From contig NZ_JAVIXR010000004.1 in NCBI RefSeq assembly GCF_031157525.1, positions 1 through 64,000 of the forward strand: DNA of 64,000 nucleotides. Reading direction: 5' to 3'. The notes beneath the pieces are model-generated. The model was not told where the DNA came from. It saw only the letters and a program-made list of their open reading frames with translations, and did not search any database. Source of the DNA: Marinobacter sediminicola (GTDB lineage: Bacteria; Pseudomonadota; Gammaproteobacteria; Pseudomonadales; Oleiphilaceae). Shown piece after piece: positions 1 to 8,287 of this stretch. The position numbers and the translations under genes were made by a program. The number at the start of each line of letters is the position of its first letter. Position 1 is the first letter of the stretch.

Positions 1-103
1 TTGGCTTCGCCATCCATGGCTACGCACAGTTTCCGGAGTCTCAGCGCCCCACTTGGCCTGGTTTTGGAGCAAGCCGTCTCGCATTTTTAAGCCTTGGTGA
101 ACG
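1..103 (-). other. Window-edge segment downstream of the adenosyltransferase gene
   Basis: No complete gene is visible. On the minus strand an ATG at 84 opens a 28-codon frame that runs off the window edge. Near the edge this strand carries AGCCATGGATGGCG, a 14-base string that also occurs inside the palindromic repeat in panE at 1500-1513. This may be the end of another copy of that repeat family, but too little is visible to be sure. Confidence 0.3.
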
Positions 104-661
104 CTACATGCCAGATTTTTTCTGGTCCCACAGAATCTCTTCAGCGCCTTCCCTGCGCGCTAACACCCTTGAAGCTACAAACAACAGATCGGACAAACGG
201 TTCAAGTACTGGCGCCCCAGTGGATTGATGGAATCCTCGTGACTGAGGGCTACCACTACACGCTCTGCTCTGCGGCAAACGGCGCGGGCCAGGTGGCATT
301 GAGCTGCAGCTGGGCTTCCGCCTGGCAGGATGAAGTTCTTCAGAGGCGGCAAGGGCTCGTTCAGTTCATCCAGCAGAGTTTCCAGCCAGCTAATGTGATC
401 TTCAGTGATTGCTTTGCTTCCGGGAATCGCAAACTCGCCACCCAGGTCAAAAAGGTGATGTTGAATGCGGCGCATGGATTCCAGCATGTCATCGTCACTA
501 TCCAGAGTTTCGATCAGCAGGCCGATATGGCAATTCAACTCATCGGCCATGCCCATTGCCTCAACACGCTGAGCGTTTTTGGCAATACGATTACCATCGG
601 CCAGGCCGGTAGTGCCGTCGTCACCTGTGCGGGTGTAGATCTTGGAAAGGCGGTTGCCCAT
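104..661 (-). CDS. pduO: PduO-type ATP:cob(I)alamin adenosyltransferase
   Basis: This 185-residue protein transfers the adenosyl group of ATP to cob(I)alamin, making adenosylcobalamin in the cytoplasm. It has the full PduO/MMAB signature. The N-terminal nucleotide-binding stretch YTRTGDDGTTGLADG lies at about residues 9-23, followed by an AMGMADELN helix. CRRAERVVV and YLNRLSDLLFVASRVLARR near the C-terminus form the trimer and cobalamin site. The length is normal for the stand-alone form. The gene lies downstream of panE on the same strand with a 40-base gap and could be co-transcribed with valS-panE. No other cobalamin gene is present, so the enzyme may serve salvage. The family assignment is firm; the symbol is by analogy, since such genes are also named cobO or btuR. 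Confidence 0.92.
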   Translation of the reverse strand: MGNRLSKIYTRTGDDGTTGLADGNRIAKNAQRVEAMGMADELNCHIGLLIETLDSDDDMLESMRRIQHHLFDLGGEFAIPGSKAITEDHISWLETLLDELNEPLPPLKNFILPGGSPAAAQCHLARAVCRRAERVVVALSHEDSINPLGRQYLNRLSDLLFVASRVLARREGAEEILWDQKKSGM

Positions 662-701
662 GATGTTGCTCCTGGTAGTTTAAGCTGATTGGCTAAAAGC
701 C

Positions 702-1724
702 TTATAGACCTTGTACTCGTTCGGTCAGCATTTGGTTTACCGGCGTGGCAATGCTATGGCGCCTTCCGCATTGCACTAGATAGCCGTTGATATAGTCAAT
801 CTCTGTTTTACGACCCGCTAAAATATCCGCGCGCATGGAAGACGTATTGCTGGCGGTGTTTCTCGCCACAGTTTCTATACGCTCCCGAAGAACCTCTGGT
901 GCAACGGCTTCTGAGGTCTCAGCTGCCAACAAAACAGATATCTCCGAGCAAAGCCCATCAATGTTCTGCTGATAAAGAGGTGAGCTCAGAATGTCTCCAT
1001 TAGGGCAGTCGAGCAGGGCCGTAAACGGATTTATCCCGGCATTCACTACCAGCTTCTGCCAAAGCCGCTGCAGAATGTTCTCCTCTGCATGAACCCGCAA
1101 GCCGGTTTCAGCTAGTTGCTGAACAACACTCGCGGTGTGGTCAACGGCACTAGCCGTAAGCGCGCCCACCCAGGTATCACCAGTTCCGGCATGGACCAGA
1201 ACATCCGGGGAAGGGCGATTCGCTCCTTCGGTAGTGCTGGCTGCCAAAATCGACCGCTTCGGCCAGCGCTCGGCAACTGCTTGTTGGCTGCCTAATCCGT
1301 TCTGAAACAAAACAACTGGTGTGCCAACCGGAATCCGAGGCAGCCAAGCGTCCAAGGCAGCGAGGGTATCTCCAGCCTTCGTTGTTACGAGCAGAAGACC
1401 CACTCTCTCAACTGACTGAAGCCACGGAGGGTTAATGTTAGTGCGGGCTTCACCAGAGCTCGGCGAAGCCGTCAGGACATCCCTCCCGAAACCTTGTGGA
1501 GCCATGGATGGCGGAACAGAGCGTACAAGGACGTATTCACAGCGTGTTTCGGGAGGGATGTCCTGACGGCTGACGCTTCTCCCAAGCCGATAAGCGTGCT
1601 CAGGCCGAGGCAAGAAACCACAAAGAGCAGAAGGCAAAAGGGCGGCCCAAAGCCGCCCCAAAGAACCCGCTCCAAGAATGGCGATCACCCCGCCACCCCC
1701 GGAACGCTCACCCGCAGACACCAT
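702..1724 (-). CDS. panE: 2-dehydropantoate 2-reductase (ketopantoate reductase) with in-frame repeat insertion
   Basis: PanE reduces 2-dehydropantoate to pantoate with NADPH, a step of pantothenate and CoA synthesis. The Rossmann motif ILGAGSLGRLW lies at about residues 15-25. LLLVTTKAGDT and VLFQNGLGSQ follow, and the C-terminal domain carries KLVVNAGINPFTAL and SSMRADILAGRKTEIDYING, all typical of the family. The protein has 340 residues where about 300 is usual. The excess is an unconserved stretch at about residues 50-90 encoded by a palindromic repeat at 1468-1570, inserted without breaking the frame. The ATG at 1724 lies two bases after the valS stop. A GTG just before VIAILGAG (codon 13) is an alternative start. 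Whether the enzyme is active with the insert cannot be told from sequence. Confidence 0.88.
   Translation of the reverse strand: MVSAGERSGGGGVIAILGAGSLGRLWAALLPSALCGFLPRPEHAYRLGRSVSRQDIPPETRCEYVLVRSVPPSMAPQGFGRDVLTASPSSGEARTNINPPWLQSVERVGLLLVTTKAGDTLAALDAWLPRIPVGTPVVLFQNGLGSQQAVAERWPKRSILAASTTEGANRPSPDVLVHAGTGDTWVGALTASAVDHTASVVQQLAETGLRVHAEENILQRLWQKLVVNAGINPFTALLDCPNGDILSSPLYQQNIDGLCSEISVLLAAETSEAVAPEVLRERIETVARNTASNTSSMRADILAGRKTEIDYINGYLVQCGRRHSIATPVNQMLTERVQGL
1468..1570. repeat. Palindromic repeat with 25-bp perfect inverted arms inside panE
   Basis: The arms at 1468-1492 and 1546-1570 are exact reverse complements over 25 bases, beginning GCCGTCAGGACATCCCTCCC on the left. They enclose a 53-base loop with its own short palindrome GCCATGGATGGC (1501-1512). 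The element translates in the panE frame without a stop and adds roughly 35 residues. It looks like a REP/MITE-type repeat. The only possible relative in this window is the fragment at the left edge. Confidence 0.85.
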
Positions 1725-1726
1725 AC

Positions 1727-4579
1727 CTACATGGCCTCAATATCTGCGCGCTGCTGCTGCAACCGGCTCAGATTACCCTGAACCTCATCCAGCTTTTCCT
1801 GCTCCTTGGCAACCACTTCAGCAGGCGCCTTAGCAGTAAACTTCTCATTGTTCAGCTTGCCCTCAAGACGACCGATCTCCTTCTGCAGACGCTCAAGCTC
1901 CTTATCCAGGCGCTTCAGCTCCGCATCCTTATCGATCAGCCCGGCCATAGGCACCAAGACTTCCATATCGCCAACCAACTGAGTGGCACTCATGGGCGCA
2001 TTGTCACCCTCAAACCATTCCAGGCTTTCCAGTTTGGCCAGAGAGCTTAGGAACTGACGGTTTTCATTCATCCGGCGCTGACCTTCCGCGCTGTTGCCAC
2101 GGAACAGAACCGGAATCTTCTTGGCCGGGGAAATGTTCATCTCGCCGCGAATATTGCGCACGGCCACAATCACACCCTTCAGCCATTCAATATCTTCAAC
2201 CGCCTTGGCATCGTGCTTGCTGGCATCCACCTGCGGGAAGGGCTGCAACATGATGCTGTCACCGGATTTTCCAGCCAGCGGTGCAATCCGCTGCCAGATT
2301 TCTTCGGTGATAAACGGCATGATCGGATGCGCCAGGCGCAGAACCGTTTCCAATACGCGAACCAGAGTGCGGCGGGTTCCGCGCTTCGCCTCAACACTGC
2401 CGCTGTCGTCGCTCAGGCAGGGTTTGGAAAGCTCCAGATACCAGTCGCAGTACTCATTCCAGATGAACTCATACAGTGCGTGAGAGGCCAGATCGAAACG
2501 GTACTGGTCCAAGTGGCGGGTTACATCCTGCTCGCACTGCTGCAGGGCACTGATAATCCAGCGATCAGCCAGAGACAGCTCTACCGGCTCACCATTTACG
2601 CCGCAGTCTTCGCCTTCCACGTTCATCAGTACGTAACGGGCAGCGTTCCACAGCTTGTTGCAGAAGTTGCGGTAACCTTCCAGACGCTTCATGTCCCAGT
2701 TGATATCGCGCCCGGTGGTGGCCATGGCTGCGAGAGTAAAGCGCAGGGCATCGGTGCCGTGGGCAGAAATACCTTCCGGGAATTCCTTTTCAGTCTGCTT
2801 GGCAATTTTCTTCGCCAGCTTCGGCTGCATCATGTTGCCGGTGCGCTTTTCAAGCAACGGGGCCAGATCGATACCGTCAATCATATCCAGCGGATCAATC
2901 ACGTTGCCCTTGGATTTGGACATCTTGTCGCCGTGCTCGTCGCGGATGAGGCCGGTCACATACACCGTTTTGAACGGAACCTGAGGCGTGCCGTCTTCAT
3001 TTTTCATGAAGTGCATGGTCATCATGATCATCCGGGCAACCCAGAAGAAAATGATGTCAAAACCAGTCACCAGAACATCCGTCGGGTGGAAAGTTTTCAG
3101 GCGCTCGGTGATTTCCGGCCAGCCCAGAGTGCCGAAGGTCCACAGGGCAGAGCTGAACCAGGTATCCAGTACATCGTCGTCTTGCTTCAGGGCGAAGTCG
3201 GCTGCCAGATTGTGCTTCTCGCGGACTTCCTCTTCACTGCGACCCACATAAATATTGCCGTCGGCGTCGTACCAGGCAGGAATGCGGTGGCCCCACCAGA
3301 GTTGCCGGGAAATACACCAGTCCTGAATGTCACGCATCCAGGAGAAGTACATGTTCTCGTATTGCTTGGGCACAAACTGGATGCGACCGTCTTCTACTGC
3401 TTCAATGGCGGGCTCGGCCAGTTTTTTCGCATCGGCAAACCACTGATCGGTCAGCATCGGCTCGATGATCAGGCCCGAGCGGTCCCCACGGGGCACGCTC
3501 AGTACGTGATCTTCCACTTGCTGAACCAGGCCGCCGGCTTCCATGTCGGCAACAATCTGCTTGCGGCCGTCTTCACGGGTCAGGCCGGCATAGGCTGCAG
3601 GCAGGCAGGCATCCAGCTCGGTGTTCTCTGTGCCATCACTATTGAAGACTTCGGCCTGCTCACGGATGTTCGCATCCTGGGTCAGCACGTTCATCATCGG
3701 CAGGTTGTTGCGTTTGCCTACGGCATAGTCGTTAAAGTCGTGTGCTGGCGTAATCTTCACGCAGCCGGAACCTTTCTCGGGATCGGCGTGGTGGTCGGCA
3801 ATCACCGGGATGCGACGGTTCACCAGCGGTAGCATCACGAACTTGCCAATCAGGTGCTGGTAACGCTCGTCATCCGGGTGAACGGCGACAGCGGTATCGC
3901 CCAGCATGGTTTCCGGACGGGTAGTGGCCACAACCAGATAGTCTTTACCATCTTGTGTGGTAGCGCCGTCAGCCAATGGGTAACGCAGGTGCCAGAAAAA
4001 GCCTTTCTCTTCCTTGTTCTCAACTTCCAGGTCGGAAATGGCGGTGTGTAGCTTCGGGTCCCAGTTCACCAACCGTTTACCACGGTATACCAGTCCGTCC
4101 TCGTAAAGGCGGATAAACACTTCCTGCACGGCTTTGTAGAAGCCGTCGTCCATGGTGAAGCGTTCGGAGTCCCAATCGACGGAGTTACCTAACCGGCGCA
4201 TCTGGCCGGTAATGGTACCGCCAGACTCTTCCTTCCATTCCCAGATACGCTTGATGAACTCGTCGCGGCCCAGGTCGTGGCGGGTTTTGCCTTCTTCTGC
4301 CGCCAGTTTGCGTTCAACCACCATTTGGGTGGCGATACCTGCGTGGTCACTGCCCACCTGCCACAGGGTGTTATGGCCCTGCATACGTTTGTAGCGGGTG
4401 AGGGTGTCCATGATGGTGTGCTGGAAGGCATGGCCCATGTGCAGGCTGCCGGTCACATTGGGTGGCGGGATGGCAATGCTGTAGGACTCGCCCTCGCCGC
4501 TGGGGCGGAAGTAGCCTTTGGATTCCCAGTTTTCGTACCACTGGCGCTCAATGTTTTCTGGCTGGTAGGTTTTTTCCAT
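1727..4579 (-). CDS. valS: Valyl-tRNA synthetase
   Basis: This class Ia aminoacyl-tRNA synthetase of 950 residues charges tRNA-Val. The HIGH-type motif HMGH is at residues 47-50 after PPPNVTGSL. The KMSKS motif lies at about residue 553 in [15 protein letters not shown]. The CP1 editing domain lies between them, with [19 protein letters not shown]. The [11 protein letters not shown] and [17 protein letters not shown] blocks identify ValRS rather than IleRS. The last 70 residues form the ValRS C-terminal coiled coil that binds the tRNA elbow. The length matches gamma-proteobacterial ValS. panE starts two bases after its stop, suggesting a shared transcript. In many relatives holC sits next to valS; here holC is about 1.5 kb away, separated by the protease-pilin gene. 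Confidence 0.97.
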   Translation of the reverse strand: MEKTYQPENIERQWYENWESKGYFRPSGEGESYSIAIPPPNVTGSLHMGHAFQHTIMDTLTRYKRMQGHNTLWQVGSDHAGIATQMVVERKLAAEEGKTRHDLGRDEFIKRIWEWKEESGGTITGQMRRLGNSVDWDSERFTMDDGFYKAVQEVFIRLYEDGLVYRGKRLVNWDPKLHTAISDLEVENKEEKGFFWHLRYPLADGATTQDGKDYLVVATTRPETMLGDTAVAVHPDDERYQHLIGKFVMLPLVNRRIPVIADHHADPEKGSGCVKITPAHDFNDYAVGKRNNLPMMNVLTQDANIREQAEVFNSDGTENTELDACLPAAYAGLTREDGRKQIVADMEAGGLVQQVEDHVLSVPRGDRSGLIIEPMLTDQWFADAKKLAEPAIEAVEDGRIQFVPKQYENMYFSWMRDIQDWCISRQLWWGHRIPAWYDADGNIYVGRSEEEVREKHNLAADFALKQDDDVLDTWFSSALWTFGTLGWPEITERLKTFHPTDVLVTGFDIIFFWVARMIMMTMHFMKNEDGTPQVPFKTVYVTGLIRDEHGDKMSKSKGNVIDPLDMIDGIDLAPLLEKRTGNMMQPKLAKKIAKQTEKEFPEGISAHGTDALRFTLAAMATTGRDINWDMKRLEGYRNFCNKLWNAARYVLMNVEGEDCGVNGEPVELSLADRWIISALQQCEQDVTRHLDQYRFDLASHALYEFIWNEYCDWYLELSKPCLSDDSGSVEAKRGTRRTLVRVLETVLRLAHPIMPFITEEIWQRIAPLAGKSGDSIMLQPFPQVDASKHDAKAVEDIEWLKGVIVAVRNIRGEMNISPAKKIPVLFRGNSAEGQRRMNENRQFLSSLAKLESLEWFEGDNAPMSATQLVGDMEVLVPMAGLIDKDAELKRLDKELERLQKEIGRLEGKLNNEKFTAKAPAEVVAKEQEKLDEVQGNLSRLQQQRADIEAM

Positions 4580-4632
4580 GGGTTTTTCTGGCGACCGTTT
4601 GATTGATTCACAAGGGGAAATTGAAACGCTGG

Positions 4633-4661
4633 ATTATACATGGTCGCTTGCCTTCGAGCCA
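4633..4661 (-). promoter_or_regulatory. Candidate sigma-70 promoter of valS
   Basis: On the minus strand a perfect TATAAT lies at 4638-4633. A weak -35 (TGGCTC, 4661-4656) stands 17 bases upstream. The distance to the valS ATG is about 55 bases. The -10 is convincing; the -35 is not. Confidence 0.5.
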
Positions 4662-4722
4662 TGGAGGTCGGCTTCGGCAGGCCGTGTCCCACCTTCGGGT
4701 ATGTGAAATCGACATGTAGTCG

Positions 4723-4752
4723 TGGAAGATGTTCGTTGTTTTTCTCTATAAT
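4723..4752 (+). promoter_or_regulatory. Candidate promoter of the M48-pilin fusion gene
   Basis: A perfect TATAAT lies at 4747-4752, with a poor -35 (TGGAAG, 4723-4728) 18 bases upstream. The ATG at 4791 follows about 38 bases after the -10. The sequence after the -10 (CGCCGGTC) resembles the region after the lysC -10. Confidence 0.5.
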
Positions 4753-4790
4753 CGCCGGTCACTTTGAACACATCTTAACGAGGGAATACC

Positions 4791-6002
4791 ATGGATTTGG
4801 TTTACAAGAACGAGAAACCGTTGCTCAGGATAGCGGTCGTGTTTTCAGCGATTATCTGGCTTGCTTTGTTTGTCGGGACGTTCGGGATTTTGTTGTTGTA
4901 CTTGCTTTTGGGCTATGTGTTTTTCCTGTTTGCGCATTCTGCATTTATCTCCCACCTGAAAGGCTCGGGTGTGCGCATCAGCCAGGATCAGTATCCAGAT
5001 CTCTATGAACGGCTTGTTCGTTGTTCCGAAAAAGTCGGCGTCACAGAGTTACCTGAGGCATATCTGCTTCGCACCGATTTCTTTAACGCACTGGCCACCA
5101 AGTTTCTCGGCCGTCACTTTGTGGTGTTGTTTACCGATGTGATTGATGCTCTGGAAGATCAGCCGGGTGCGGTCGACTTCTACATTGGCCATGAACTTGG
5201 CCACATACACCGCAAACATCTTTCCTGGCGCGCGTTTGTCATGCCCGGCTCGCTGTTGCCTGTGGTTGGGCCGGCTTTGCGCCGCGCAGAGGAGTACACC
5301 TGTGATCGCTACGGCGTTGCCTGTTGTCAGTCTTCAGAGGATATCAAGGCCGCCATAGCAGCAATCGCTGCAGGCGATACCCGCTGGAAGACCATCAATG
5401 TGGATGCTTACCTCAGTCAGATTAAGGCAACCAGTGGGTTCTGGATGTCGTTTAACGAACTAACCGGCGACTATCCGTGGCTGACAAAACGCATGGCGAC
5501 CGCTTTGGCACTGGCGCAAGGCAGGGAGGTGAAGCATCCTCGCCGCAGTATCGGGGCCTGGGTGCTATCGATGTTTGTGCCCCGGTTGGGTGGTGGTGCT
5601 GGCGGAGCGGCATCCCTGTTGGTAACTGTCGCGATCATCGGTGTGCTGGCTGCGGTGGCAATTCCTGCTTACCAGCAGTATGTAGAAAGTGCACGTTATT
5701 CGGCTGCATACTCCATGGCTCAGGAGGTCCAGGCTCGAGTCACTTCCTACGCCACTGAGAACCAGGCTTGGCCGGTAACTATGCAAGAGCTGGGTTACCC
5801 GGAGCTGACATTGGAGAATGACGTTCAGAACTATACGATCGATGTATATGAAGACGGCATGATCGGGGTCGAAATGGGCGTGGACCGTTCGGGAGAGTCC
5901 AAATATATCGTACTTGAACCTGCCGTCGATGACGGCGAGATCAGTTGGATGTGTTACGGCCAGAATGTGAATGAAAAACACTTGCCAGCGAATTGTCGTT
6001 AA
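4791..6002 (+). CDS. Membrane M48 metallopeptidase fused to a type IV pilin-like domain
   Basis: The protein has 403 residues. Two N-terminal membrane segments lie at about 11-50. An M48-type zinc peptidase domain follows, with HELGH at 134-138 and the third ligand in AEEYTCDRYG (Glu167/168), the order seen in HtpX-like proteases. After a Gly-rich linker (about 267-273), residues 274-306 match the hydrophobic N-terminal helix of type IV pilins (VAIIGVLAAVAIPAYQQY). An alpha/beta domain follows that ends with a probable disulfide pair, C388 and C402, as in PilA. The helix lacks a clear prepilin cleavage site and the Glu5 of true pilins, so it probably acts as a fixed membrane anchor. No pilus genes are nearby. 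Both domains are seen directly; the function of the fusion is unknown. Confidence 0.85.
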   Translation: MDLVYKNEKPLLRIAVVFSAIIWLALFVGTFGILLLYLLLGYVFFLFAHSAFISHLKGSGVRISQDQYPDLYERLVRCSEKVGVTELPEAYLLRTDFFNALATKFLGRHFVVLFTDVIDALEDQPGAVDFYIGHELGHIHRKHLSWRAFVMPGSLLPVVGPALRRAEEYTCDRYGVACCQSSEDIKAAIAAIAAGDTRWKTINVDAYLSQIKATSGFWMSFNELTGDYPWLTKRMATALALAQGREVKHPRRSIGAWVLSMFVPRLGGGAGGAASLLVTVAIIGVLAAVAIPAYQQYVESARYSAAYSMAQEVQARVTSYATENQAWPVTMQELGYPELTLENDVQNYTIDVYEDGMIGVEMGVDRSGESKYIVLEPAVDDGEISWMCYGQNVNEKHLPANCR

Positions 6003-6052
6003 TTTCGTCGTATTCGCAAGCTGGAAGCTTTAATCCAGAGCTGTCCAGCAAT

Positions 6053-6090
6053 GTATGATCAACGATCAGGATCGCGGTCGTTGATCATAC
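6053..6090. repeat. 13-bp perfect inverted repeat at the holC 3' end
   Basis: Arms at 6053-6065 and 6078-6090 are exact reverse complements (GTATGATCAACGA on the left) around a 12-base loop. The right arm encodes holC residues just before its stop and the left arm lies beyond the stop. There is no T-run on either side. It may end transcription of the two convergent genes or be a REP-like hairpin. Confidence 0.6.
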
Positions 6091-6584
6091 ACCTGGGCCT
6101 CGATACCCAAGGCGCGCAACTGCTTGAAATGTGAACGAGCCTGGTTGAGAACGGCGGGGTCGTTATGGGCCACTAAAGCGAGGCGTTTGAATTTGTCTGC
6201 GTTCGCGGGAAGGGTTTGGGAGAGAATGATTACGGTATCCCAGTCCTCCGCAATCGGCGGGCACAACAGTATGCCAACAGGCTCTGCGCAGGGTGTTGCG
6301 GCATCCGGTATGACGCTGTGCGGGATGAACGCGTCCGGGCTGAAGCTCCAGATTAGTTCGTCCAGCTCCTCAGCTTGTTGCTGGGTGTCACACACAATGC
6401 ACACCCTGTCACCCTGCTGCCAGGCCTTGCTTACAAGCTTGGTGGCGTGCAGGTTGCGGGCGGCGGGAGTGTCTTGCAGGAGAATGTGAAACCAGTAACG
6501 CTGGTTTTTATCTTCCTGTGCAGACCCGGGCCGAGAGTTGCCGGCAGCAGGGCTGCCGGCTTGTGAGGCTGAATTACTTTCCAT
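6066..6584 (-). CDS. holC: DNA polymerase III chi subunit
   Basis: HolC links the clamp-loader complex to single-strand-binding protein through the psi subunit. The 172-residue protein shows the family blocks RYWFHILLQDTPAARNLHATKLVSKAW, RVCIVCDTQQQAEELDELIWSF, FIPHSVI, PVGILLCP and VIILSQTLP, then a C-terminal AQVYDQR. About 28 N-terminal residues rich in Ser, Gly and Ala precede the conserved domain. Chi usually has about 145 residues, so a shorter start is possible, but no alternative ATG close to RYWFH is visible. The gene begins nine bases after the pepA stop and is probably co-transcribed with it, the usual pepA-holC arrangement. Confidence 0.9.
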   Translation of the reverse strand: MESNSASQAGSPAAGNSRPGSAQEDKNQRYWFHILLQDTPAARNLHATKLVSKAWQQGDRVCIVCDTQQQAEELDELIWSFSPDAFIPHSVIPDAATPCAEPVGILLCPPIAEDWDTVIILSQTLPANADKFKRLALVAHNDPAVLNQARSHFKQLRALGIEAQVYDQRPRS

Positions 6585-6593
6585 TACTTGCCA

Positions 6594-8087
6594 TTATTTT
6601 CCAGCGTGGGACATCAGGTAGTCGACCAGCAGGGGAACCGGTCGGCCGGAGGATCCCTTGGCTTTACCGGAATGCCATGCAGTTCCCGCGATGTCCAGAT
6701 GAGCCCAGCGATACTCCTTGGTGAAGCGCGCGAGGAAGCAGGCCGCGGTAATGGTGCCTGCGGTGCGGCCGCCGATGTTGGCCATGTCTGCAAAGTTACT
6801 GTCCAGCAGGGTCTGGTACTCCTCCCAAATGGGCAGGCGCCAAGCCTTGTCGTTGGCACGTTCACCCGCAGCCAGCAGTTCGTTTGCCAGCTCGTCATTG
6901 TTGGCCATCAGGCCTGTTGTCTCGTGGCCAAGGGCAATGATGCAGGCGCCGGTAAGCGTTGCCAGGTCGATAACCACTTCCGGATCAAATTTCTTCACAT
7001 AGGTGAGGGCGTCGCACAAAACCAGGCGGCCTTCAGCATCTGTATTGAGGATTTCAACCGTCTGGCCAGACATGGTGGTGACGATATCGCCAGGGCGAGT
7101 CGCGTTACCATCAGGCATGTTCTCAGCAGCCGCGATAACGGCAACCACGTTGATTTTTGGTTTGGTTTCCGCGAGTACCTGCATGGCTCCGAATACGGCA
7201 GCAGAACCGCCCATATCGTATTTCATTTCATCCATGCCAGCGCCCGGCTTAAGGCTTATGCCGCCGGTGTCGAAGGTAATGCCTTTGCCTACCAGGACAT
7301 GAGGCTTGTCTTTCGCATTGCCTCCACGGTATTCCATGATGATCAGGCGTGGTGGTTGGGCGCTGCCCTGACCCACGGCCAGAAGGGAATTCATGCCGAG
7401 CTTTTTCATCTGCTTTTCATCAAGCACTTCGGTCTTGATGCAGTCGTGTTCAGTGGCCAGTTTGTTGGCTCGCTCTGCCAGCCATGAAGGGTGGCAGATG
7501 TTCGGTGGCATATTGCCCAGATCGCGGGCCAGGTTCATGCCGCGACCGGTTGCCAAACCCAGATTAAAGGCTTCTTTTTGTGCTTTTCCAGCATCAGAAG
7601 TGGCGACCAGAACTTTGTTGAGCTTGCGCGCTGAAGGCTTTTCGCTCTTGAACTCGCTGAAGCTGTAGAGCTGATCTTCCAGAGTACGGCCGATCAGGCT
7701 CAGTTTTGCCAGTTCGGAGCTAAGGCTGTCATCGCCAGTCAGGGCGGTGTCGGTCAAGCTGATCAGCACGCTCTTTGATGGCCCATCTTTCAGCGCGCCC
7801 ATCATGGCAGTCAATGTCTTTCGAAAATTTGCACCAGTGCGTTCAGTGTCTTTACCTGTGCCAACAACAAGCAGTCGATCCCATGGTTGGTCGCTAAGTG
7901 GAATCAGGCTTGTGTCCGTATTCTTACCTTTGATGTCGCCGGCTTTCTGGAGTTTGGTAATCAGCCCGCCAAGTGCGCTGTCGGCCTCGGTAGTAGAGGC
8001 TGGCCAATCCCCTTGTTCTGGAAGGGCGACGACCAGGCAATCGGCTTTTGTGCTCGCAAGGGCAGTACTGTTAAGGCTGAAGTTCAT
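6594..8087 (-). CDS. pepA: Leucyl aminopeptidase (PepA, M17 family)
   Basis: This cytoplasmic di-metal exopeptidase has 497 residues. The N-terminal macro-like domain takes up about the first 170 residues. The catalytic domain carries VGKGITFDTGGISLKPG, with the metal-ligand Lys and Asp, and the family signature NTDAEGRLVLCDALTY near residue 345. In E. coli, PepA also binds DNA in Xer recombination and carAB control; whether this one does is not shown by sequence. It is transcribed divergently from lptF, as in Pseudomonas and E. coli, and holC follows on the same strand. The ATG at 8087 is preceded by AGGAG, which supports the start. Confidence 0.97.
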   Translation of the reverse strand: MNFSLNSTALASTKADCLVVALPEQGDWPASTTEADSALGGLITKLQKAGDIKGKNTDTSLIPLSDQPWDRLLVVGTGKDTERTGANFRKTLTAMMGALKDGPSKSVLISLTDTALTGDDSLSSELAKLSLIGRTLEDQLYSFSEFKSEKPSARKLNKVLVATSDAGKAQKEAFNLGLATGRGMNLARDLGNMPPNICHPSWLAERANKLATEHDCIKTEVLDEKQMKKLGMNSLLAVGQGSAQPPRLIIMEYRGGNAKDKPHVLVGKGITFDTGGISLKPGAGMDEMKYDMGGSAAVFGAMQVLAETKPKINVVAVIAAAENMPDGNATRPGDIVTTMSGQTVEILNTDAEGRLVLCDALTYVKKFDPEVVIDLATLTGACIIALGHETTGLMANNDELANELLAAGERANDKAWRLPIWEEYQTLLDSNFADMANIGGRTAGTITAACFLARFTKEYRWAHLDIAGTAWHSGKAKGSSGRPVPLLVDYLMSHAGK

Positions 8088-8180
8088 GGAAACTCCTATA
8101 GTTATCCGGGGAACGCCGCAATGATGAGCGGCGAGAATGATTTAATCCTGTTCCACCAAGCATTGGGGTTTGTAGGCGGA

Positions 8181-8209
8181 TTATCAAGTTAGGAGGGCTA
8201 CACTGTTAT
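8181..8209 (+). promoter_or_regulatory. Candidate promoter of lptFG
   Basis: TTATCA (8181-8186) and TGTTAT (8204-8209) are separated by exactly 17 bases and each matches the sigma-70 consensus at four of six positions. It lies in the pepA-lptF divergent region, about 80 bases before the lptF start. Confidence 0.4.
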
Positions 8210-8287
8210 TCAGCCCCAAGGTTACATAGAATACCCGCAGTTTTCCCATTCCTCCATGTTCCGGTTTATACGGGCAGAGAAACCGTT

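Noticed and set aside
2213..3832. 539-codon plus-strand open frame opposite valS
   Set aside because: It is antisense to conserved valS codons. Its translation is low-complexity His/Gln/Val-rich with no family pattern, as expected of a shadow frame in a GC-biased gene.
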